From assembly GCA_041170585.1 (NCBI GenBank), contig JBEDNN010000016.1, positions 1 to 9,296 on the forward strand: a stretch of DNA of 9,296 nucleotides. Reading direction: 5' to 3'. Numbering within the stretch: the stretch's first letter is position 1; the number at the start of each line of letters is the position of its first letter. Source of the DNA: JBDLSY01 sp041170585 (GTDB taxonomy: Bacteria > Pseudomonadota > Gammaproteobacteria > Burkholderiales > Burkholderiaceae_C). The notes below the pieces were generated by a model. The model had not been told where the DNA came from. It saw only the letters and a list, made by a program, of their open reading frames with translations, and made no database searches. Shown one piece after another: positions 5,462 to 9,296 of the stretch. Made by a program: the position numbers and the translations under genes.

Positions 5462-6397
5462 ATGAAGCCAATGCTTTTTAAAAGTAAATTACTATTTAAA
5501 TCCAAACTATTAGTAGCACTAATAGCAGTAGCTTGCACTACATTGACTTTAATGAGTGTTCCTGCTGAAGCCAAGCGTTTAGGCGGTGGTTCAGGTACTA
5601 AAATCGGCCGTCCAGTCAATAATTCAGTATTTCAACGTAATAATTCACCTACGGCTGCCCGCCCCGCTGCACCTATGGCAACGCCAATGAATGCACCAAT
5701 GGCAGCTAAACCAGCCAATAAATGGTTAGGGCCTTTAGCAGGTTTAGCCGCAGGGGCTGGTTTAATGGCACTCATGTCAAATATGGGTATTGGGGCGGGT
5801 GTAGGCAATATGTTGTCAAACTTACTGATGTATGGTGCGTTAGCCATGTTGGCTTTATTTGTATACCGTCGTTTTTTTGCTAAAAAACCGCCCGTATTAA
5901 ATGCCAATACACCGTATTCAAACCAATCTGTACCCAATAACGCCTATATCGCACCCTCTAATCCTTCTAATAACACAGCTTATACTTCAAACACTGCTGT
6001 GGCTGACAATAGTTATGCTTCAAATAATCACCCAGCAGTGCCTGATATCACTGCATTTATAAACAACGCTAAATCTCAATATTTAGCCCTACAAGTCGCT
6101 TGGGATGCAGGTGATTTAAGTAAATTACGTACTATGACTACGGATAACTTGTTTATGGAGCTTGCACAACAAATTGCTAACCGTAAAGGAGCACCTAATC
6201 ATACTGAAATCATGAACTTGCACTGCGAGTTATTGGACGTGCGTGATGAGCAAAATGACACGGTAGCTACCTTGCGTTTTACAGGTACTGCACGTGAAGA
6301 CAATCAACCCACCACTGGTTTAGAAGATATTTGGATGCTAACCAAGCCAGCCAGTTCTAATCACGGCTGGTTATTAGCCGGTGTAGAAAATAAATAA
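5462..6397 (+). CDS. Secreted/membrane Tim44-like domain protein
   Basis: The 311-residue product begins with a Sec-type signal peptide: a basic start, a hydrophobic core at about 16-33 and a likely cleavage after PAEA (residue 37). The mature N-terminus KRLGGGSGTKIGRP is typical of the bacterial Tim44-like proteins I recall. Then come an Ala/Pro/Met-rich linker (64-86), a Gly/Ala-rich hydrophobic stretch with a membrane segment (about 92-135, followed by YRRFFAKK), an Asn/Ser-rich linker (148-192) and a C-terminal Tim44-like domain (about 195-311) with the AWDAGDLSKLRTMTTDNLF motif. Bacterial members are not import motors; their role is unclear, perhaps periplasmic or lipid binding. LLFKSK appears twice in a row (about residues 4-16), an old 18-base duplication in the signal peptide. 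The gene is monocistronic, with a clear Shine-Dalgarno and a strong terminator. Confidence 0.88.
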   Translation: MKPMLFKSKLLFKSKLLVALIAVACTTLTLMSVPAEAKRLGGGSGTKIGRPVNNSVFQRNNSPTAARPAAPMATPMNAPMAAKPANKWLGPLAGLAAGAGLMALMSNMGIGAGVGNMLSNLLMYGALAMLALFVYRRFFAKKPPVLNANTPYSNQSVPNNAYIAPSNPSNNTAYTSNTAVADNSYASNNHPAVPDITAFINNAKSQYLALQVAWDAGDLSKLRTMTTDNLFMELAQQIANRKGAPNHTEIMNLHCELLDVRDEQNDTVATLRFTGTAREDNQPTTGLEDIWMLTKPASSNHGWLLAGVENK

Positions 6398-6463
6398 AAC
6401 AGGCACACGTTAGCTTTCTACCTGTATTGTTAAACTATAGTTCTAAACTGCATTTTTAAATTT

Positions 6464-6508
6464 AAGCCCTTATAAACGCCAAAAATTGGGTATTTATAAG
6501 GGCTTTTT
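6464..6508 (+). terminator. Strong intrinsic terminator after the Tim44-like gene
   Basis: A perfect 13-bp stem (AAGCCCTTATAAA at 6464-6476 with its complement at 6493-6505) encloses a small inner hairpin, CCAA-AAA-TTGG (6479-6489). The T run at 6504-6508 and a second one a few bases later complete it. It ends the Tim44-like transcript about 70 bases after the stop codon and insulates ratA from read-through. Confidence 0.92.
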
Positions 6509-6598
6509 GCAGTCTTTTTATTTGGTTTAAAATAAGTGACTATCATAGCTTAATTTATAAAATAAACTATGAAAAAATAGCCAGTAAACAACACAATT

Positions 6599-7069
6599 AT
6601 GTCCAAAATCTTCACCTATAACCACAACATAATAGTCCCCTATCCTGCAAGAATTGTATTTGATGTGGTTGATGATGTGGCAGCGTACTATCGCTTTTTA
6701 CCTAACTGCTCGGGTAGCGGGGTTACAAGCCGTACTTTGACAACTATCCCTACCGAACGTGTATTAGGTTATATGGACTTGTCATTTTTAGGTATGCGTT
6801 ATCGCCTAGACAGTGATAATTTACATACCCACAGCAGTCATATTGATATGACTTTACTTAAAGGACCTTTTAAAACTTTAGTCGGTCATTGGCAATTTAC
6901 ACCCTTAGGTGTAATTGGTTCACCTGATGAAGGATGTAAAGTCAGTTTAAATATGCAATGGCAATATAACAATACTATGCTTGCTTTAACTATTGGACAA
7001 CGGTTTGAGGGCATTGCAAAACAGTTATTAGATGCTTTTATCGCTGAAACTGCTAGGCGGATTCAATGA
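6599..7069 (+). CDS. ratA: RatA-like START/COQ10-domain protein
   Basis: A 156-residue protein of the RatA / COQ10 (START-like, polyketide-cyclase fold) family. Family features seen are the N-terminal strand HNIIVPYPARIVFDVVDDVAAYYRFLPNC (8-36, with the conserved Y..FLP), then LLKGPFKTLVGHWQFTPL (86-103), and a C-terminal helix ending in ETARRIQ. Relatives in mitochondria bind ubiquinone. The E. coli protein was reported to hinder 70S ribosome assembly. In most bacteria a lipid or quinone-chaperone role is likely but unproven. It is about 10 residues longer than the usual 145. Its stop overlaps the rnfH start (ATGA), the normal RatA-RnfH pairing. The usual divergent smpB is absent. There is no Shine-Dalgarno before the ATG; a TATAAA at 6556-6561 is a possible -10 element. 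Confidence 0.93.
   Translation: MSKIFTYNHNIIVPYPARIVFDVVDDVAAYYRFLPNCSGSGVTSRTLTTIPTERVLGYMDLSFLGMRYRLDSDNLHTHSSHIDMTLLKGPFKTLVGHWQFTPLGVIGSPDEGCKVSLNMQWQYNNTMLALTIGQRFEGIAKQLLDAFIAETARRIQ
7055..7060 (+). promoter_or_regulatory. Shine-Dalgarno of rnfH inside ratA
   Basis: AGGCGG lies five bases before the rnfH ATG, within the last codons of ratA. Together with the ATGA stop/start overlap (7066-7069) it indicates translational coupling. Confidence 0.7.
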
Positions 7070-7407
7070 TATCGTTTCAATTAGCGCGTCAAACTGAAAC
7101 AAGTGTTGAACTATCGCAACACTGTGTTGCTGATGGCTGTACTGTTTTAGAAGCCTTGTGTCTAGTAAATATTAATTTACATATTAATGAACACAGTGAC
7201 TATACCGTGGGCGTATGGTCACGTTCTCTTAAACCTGAACAATTATTAAAATCAGGTGACAGAGTTGAGTTGTATTACCCTTTACAAGCAGACCCAAAAG
7301 ATGCCCGTAGATCCCGTGTATCGCGTACTATTACACAACAAGCGGCTAAAGACAACGCGGCTAACCGTGCAGCTAAAGTTTTAAGGCGGCTTAAATATCC
7401 AGCTTAA
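7066..7407 (+). CDS. rnfH: RnfH family protein (RatB, ubiquitin-fold)
   Basis: A 113-residue member of the RnfH family, which has a beta-grasp (ubiquitin-like) fold. The motif VGVWSRSLKPEQLLKSGDRVELYYPLQADPKDARR (48-82) is the family hallmark, notably GDRVE.Y.PL.ADPK. The basic tail (NRAAKVLRRLKYP) is also common. The name comes from association with rnf clusters in some species; elsewhere it accompanies ratA, as here, and its biochemical role is not established. It starts inside the ratA stop codon and is probably cotranscribed with ratA. guaA follows after 97 bases. Confidence 0.93.
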   Translation: MISFQLARQTETSVELSQHCVADGCTVLEALCLVNINLHINEHSDYTVGVWSRSLKPEQLLKSGDRVELYYPLQADPKDARRSRVSRTITQQAAKDNAANRAAKVLRRLKYPA

Positions 7408-7411
7408 TATA

Positions 7412-7426
7412 TTGCCTTAAAGGCAA
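7412..7426 (+). terminator. Weak hairpin after rnfH
   Basis: TTGCC-TTAAA-GGCAA forms a short 5-bp stem shortly after the rnfH stop, followed by ATCATAATTTTATAT. The stem is too short for confident termination, so partial read-through into guaA is plausible. Confidence 0.3.
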
Positions 7427-7451
7427 ATCATAATTTTATATACATTCTTAA

Positions 7452-7482
7452 CTTTTTAGCTTTTTAGCTTTTTAGCTTTTTA
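7452..7482 (+). repeat. 8-bp tandem array (CTTTTTAG, 3.9 copies) in the guaA leader
   Basis: CTTTTTAG occurs three times in perfect tandem, followed by a fourth partial copy (CTTTTTA), ending 22 bases before the guaA ATG. No purine-rich ribosome site follows. The array is therefore either promoter-proximal DNA, where copy number would change spacing, or a U-rich leader that ribosomal protein S1 could bind. Perfect short repeats of this kind are prone to slippage. Confidence 0.95.
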
Positions 7483-7504
7483 TATTTTCATATTTTTAAT
7501 TTTT

Positions 7505-9103
7505 ATGACTCATCAACGCGATACTATTTTAATTTTAGATTTTGGTTCACAAGTGACTCAACTTATCGCCCGCCGTGTACGTGAAGCCCACGTGTATTGC
7601 GAGGTTCACCCTCATGATGTAAGCGATGAGTTTATCCAGTCTTTTAATCCCAAAGGCGTTATTTTATCGGGTAGCCATGCCAGTACCTATGATGATGAAG
7701 CCCTAAAAGCACCTGACAGTGTATTTAAATTAGGTGTGCCTGTTTTAGGTATTTGTTACGGAATGCAAACTATGGCCGTACAGTTAGGCGGTACTGTTGA
7801 AAGTAGTCAATCCCGTGAGTTTGGTTCGACTGATATAGAAGTAAAAGGCAATACGCCTTTATTGACTGAAATAATTGACTCCAACACTGTAACAGGCGCT
7901 GCTTTACTCAATGTTTGGATGAGTCACGGCGATAAAGTTACCTGTTTACCTGCTGGATTTGAGGTTATCGCTTCCACTGCCAGTTGCCCAATTGCGGGTA
8001 TGGCAGATACTAAACGGCATTTTTATGGCGTACAGTTTCACCCAGAAGTCACACACACATTGCAAGGTGCGGTCATTATTAAACGCTTTGTACACACTAT
8101 CTGTGGCTGTGCGGGTGATTGGAAAATGACACGCTATGTTGATGAAGCGGTTGCGGCTATTCGTGCGCAAGTCGGTAATGACGAAGTCATTTTAGGTTTA
8201 AGTGGCGGAGTCGATAGTTCAGTAGCTGCCGCTTTAATTCACCGTGCAATTGGCAATCAATTAACGTGTGTGTTTGTTGATCATGGGTTACTTCGCTTAA
8301 ACGAAGGTGATTTAGTCATGGAGATGTTTGTCGGTCAATTAGCGGCTAAAGTCATTCGTGTGAACGCTCAAGCCCAATTTATGGGACATTTATCAGGTGT
8401 AACTGATCCAGAGGCTAAACGTAAAATTATTGGTCGGGAATTTGTAGAGGTGTTTCAAATTGAAGCTAAAAAATGTACTCATGCTAAATGGTTAGCCCAA
8501 GGCACTATTTATCCTGATGTGATTGAAAGCGGGGCAAAAAAAGCCAACGGTAAAAAAGGCGTTACGATTAAAAGCCATCACAATGTGGGCGGGTTGCCTG
8601 AAACCTTAGGCTTAAGTTTACTAGAGCCATTGCGTGAGTTGTTTAAAGATGAGGTGCGTGAATTGGGTATTGCTTTAGGTTTACCACACACGATGGTTTA
8701 CCGCCATCCATTTCCAGGTCCAGGTTTAGGTGTGCGTATTTTAGGTGAAGTTAAAACTGAATATGCTGATTTACTACGCCGTGCTGATGCTATTTTTATT
8801 GAAGAATTACACCGTTTTAAAGACCAAGACACAGGTAAAAGCTGGTATGAATTAACCAGTCAAGCCTTTACTGTTTTTTTACCAGTGAAATCAGTCGGAG
8901 TAATGGGAGATGGGCGTACTTATGAGTATGTGGTTGCTTTGCGTGCGGTACAAACCAGCGATTTTATGACGGCTGATTGGGCTGAATTGCCTTACGTTTT
9001 ACTAAAAACGGTGTCTAGCCGTATTATTAATGAAGTACGGGGTATTAACCGTGTAACCTATGATGTTAGTTCTAAGCCGCCCGCGACCATTGAGTGGGAA
9101 TAA
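7505..9103 (+). CDS. guaA: GMP synthase (glutamine-hydrolysing)
   Basis: A 532-residue, full-length GMP synthetase that converts XMP, ATP and glutamine to GMP in the cytoplasm. The N-terminal class I glutamine amidotransferase domain (about 7-200) has Cys84 in GICYGMQ, His179 and Glu181 in QFHPEV. The ATP-pyrophosphatase domain starts near 205 with the PP-loop LSGGVDSS (232-239), followed by TDPEAKRKIIGREF and GTIYPDVIES. The C-terminal dimerisation domain carries HPFPGPGLGVRILGE and ends in the conserved KPPATIEWE. SGSHAST at 55-61 replaces the common SGGP motif, which I recall as typical of betaproteobacterial enzymes. guaB, often directly upstream, is not in the window. The ATG is preceded by a T-rich leader without a Shine-Dalgarno. 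Confidence 0.98.
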   Translation: MTHQRDTILILDFGSQVTQLIARRVREAHVYCEVHPHDVSDEFIQSFNPKGVILSGSHASTYDDEALKAPDSVFKLGVPVLGICYGMQTMAVQLGGTVESSQSREFGSTDIEVKGNTPLLTEIIDSNTVTGAALLNVWMSHGDKVTCLPAGFEVIASTASCPIAGMADTKRHFYGVQFHPEVTHTLQGAVIIKRFVHTICGCAGDWKMTRYVDEAVAAIRAQVGNDEVILGLSGGVDSSVAAALIHRAIGNQLTCVFVDHGLLRLNEGDLVMEMFVGQLAAKVIRVNAQAQFMGHLSGVTDPEAKRKIIGREFVEVFQIEAKKCTHAKWLAQGTIYPDVIESGAKKANGKKGVTIKSHHNVGGLPETLGLSLLEPLRELFKDEVRELGIALGLPHTMVYRHPFPGPGLGVRILGEVKTEYADLLRRADAIFIEELHRFKDQDTGKSWYELTSQAFTVFLPVKSVGVMGDGRTYEYVVALRAVQTSDFMTADWAELPYVLLKTVSSRIINEVRGINRVTYDVSSKPPATIEWE

Positions 9104-9107
9104 ATAA

Positions 9108-9139
9108 TATTAAGAATATTATTAATAATAGTCTTAATA
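9108..9139. terminator. Near-perfect A/T palindrome after guaA
   Basis: Two 15-bp stretches, each with the A/G mismatch at 9116/9131, form a 32-base near-perfect palindrome centred at 9123/9124 (outer arms TATTAAGA and TCTTAATA). It starts four bases after the guaA stop codon. It can form an RNA hairpin, but the following sequence is AAGAATAATT rather than a U tract, so classic termination is doubtful. It may instead be a protein-binding palindrome. Confidence 0.4.
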
Positions 9140-9160
9140 AGAATAATTATTATTTAAAGT

Positions 9161-9185
9161 AACAGTAAAAACAACAGTAAAAAAC
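9161..9185. repeat. 12-bp tandem duplication before the final ATPase gene
   Basis: AACAGTAAAAAC is followed directly by AACAGTAAAAAAC, a duplication with one extra A. It ends seven bases before the ATG at 9193 and forms the leader of the ATPase gene. Confidence 0.75.
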
Positions 9186-9192
9186 ATTCAAT

Positions 9193-9296
9193 ATGATAAA
9201 TACATTGATTAAAAATATCGGTGCAATCAAACACGCCGAACTTTCATTGGGAGATTTGACGATTATCTGCGGTGCTAACAACACAGGTAAAACATA
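9193..9296 (+). CDS. N-terminus of an AAA/SMC-like P-loop ATPase (partial, cut by window end)
   Basis: Only the first 34 codons are present. The product begins MINTLIKNIGAIKHAELSLG and continues to a Walker A motif, GANNTGKT (27-34). A short strand-turn-strand (I.NIG.I..AEL.LGDLTII.G) followed immediately by Walker A is the standard start of the AAA_15 / AAA_21, RecF, SMC and OLD-type ATPases. Many such genes belong to anti-phage or other accessory systems, but the class cannot be named from this fragment. A stop codon (TAA at 9178) lies in frame upstream, so the ATG at 9193 is the first possible start. No Shine-Dalgarno is seen. Leu codons here are mostly TTG, unlike the TTA preference of the neighbours, though the sample is tiny. 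Confidence 0.8.
   Translation, partial: MINTLIKNIGAIKHAELSLGDLTIICGANNTGKT

Noticed and set aside
5632..5937. Antisense frame within the Tim44-like gene
   Set aside because: Its Ala/Gly/Pro-rich translation is the mirror of the low-complexity linker and membrane segment of the real gene.
6599..7407. ratA-rnfH as a toxin-antitoxin (RatA-RatB) system
   Set aside because: Despite the historic name, the pair is a widespread housekeeping arrangement of a START-fold protein and a ubiquitin-fold protein. Nothing here shows toxin-antitoxin behaviour.
7408..7504. Purine riboswitch before guaA
   Set aside because: The leader is almost all T/A with an 8-bp repeat array and lacks the paired stems and conserved loop bases of a purine aptamer.
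7946..8170. Antisense frame within guaA
   Set aside because: It covers conserved GuaA sequence between the amidotransferase domain and the PP-loop domain, and has no recognisable protein features.

Overview
The window looks like a chromosomal segment from an AT-rich proteobacterium, most likely a betaproteobacterium or a related gammaproteobacterium. I base this on family recall, not a search. The evidence is the gene order argC / single-pass coiled-coil protein / bactofilin, the RatA-RnfH pair, a GTP-type PEP carboxykinase, a secreted Tim44-like protein, and a GuaA that carries SGSHAST where many GMP synthetases have SGGP. Codon use favours TTA, CGT and A/T-ending codons. The non-coding DNA is far more AT-rich than the genes.

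Layout. On the minus strand, read right to left: pckG (gluconeogenic PEP carboxykinase), a strong terminator, argC (arginine biosynthesis), a DUF6776-like membrane protein and a bactofilin. The last three probably form a housekeeping cluster. A roughly 750-bp, very AT-rich divergent spacer separates pckG from the plus-strand genes: a secreted/membrane Tim44-domain protein with a textbook terminator, then ratA-rnfH (overlapping stop/start), then guaA (last step of GMP synthesis). The last 104 bases open a new gene whose N-terminus is a P-loop ATPase. It is cut off just after its Walker A motif and may mark the edge of an accessory or defence-type region.

The genes are ordinary. The interesting material lies between them. 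In the pckG/Tim44 spacer a 114-bp element (4916-5029) has 9-bp perfect terminal inverted repeats and is flanked by a 7-bp target duplication (CGTTTAT). Deleting the element and one target copy rejoins two nearly identical 19-bp units into a tandem pair, so the pre-insertion site can be read. This element sits inside a larger inverted-repeat structure (4799-5132), which suggests nested non-autonomous elements. A further 109-bp inverted-repeat structure (3-111) abuts the bactofilin stop codon. Short tandem duplications of 8-19 bp occur in nearly every spacer, including about four copies of an 8-bp T-rich unit directly before guaA. Several genes (pckG, the DUF6776-like gene, ratA, guaA, the final ATPase) lack a visible Shine-Dalgarno sequence. 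I found no RNA gene, riboswitch or CRISPR array, and no convincing new multi-gene system within the window.
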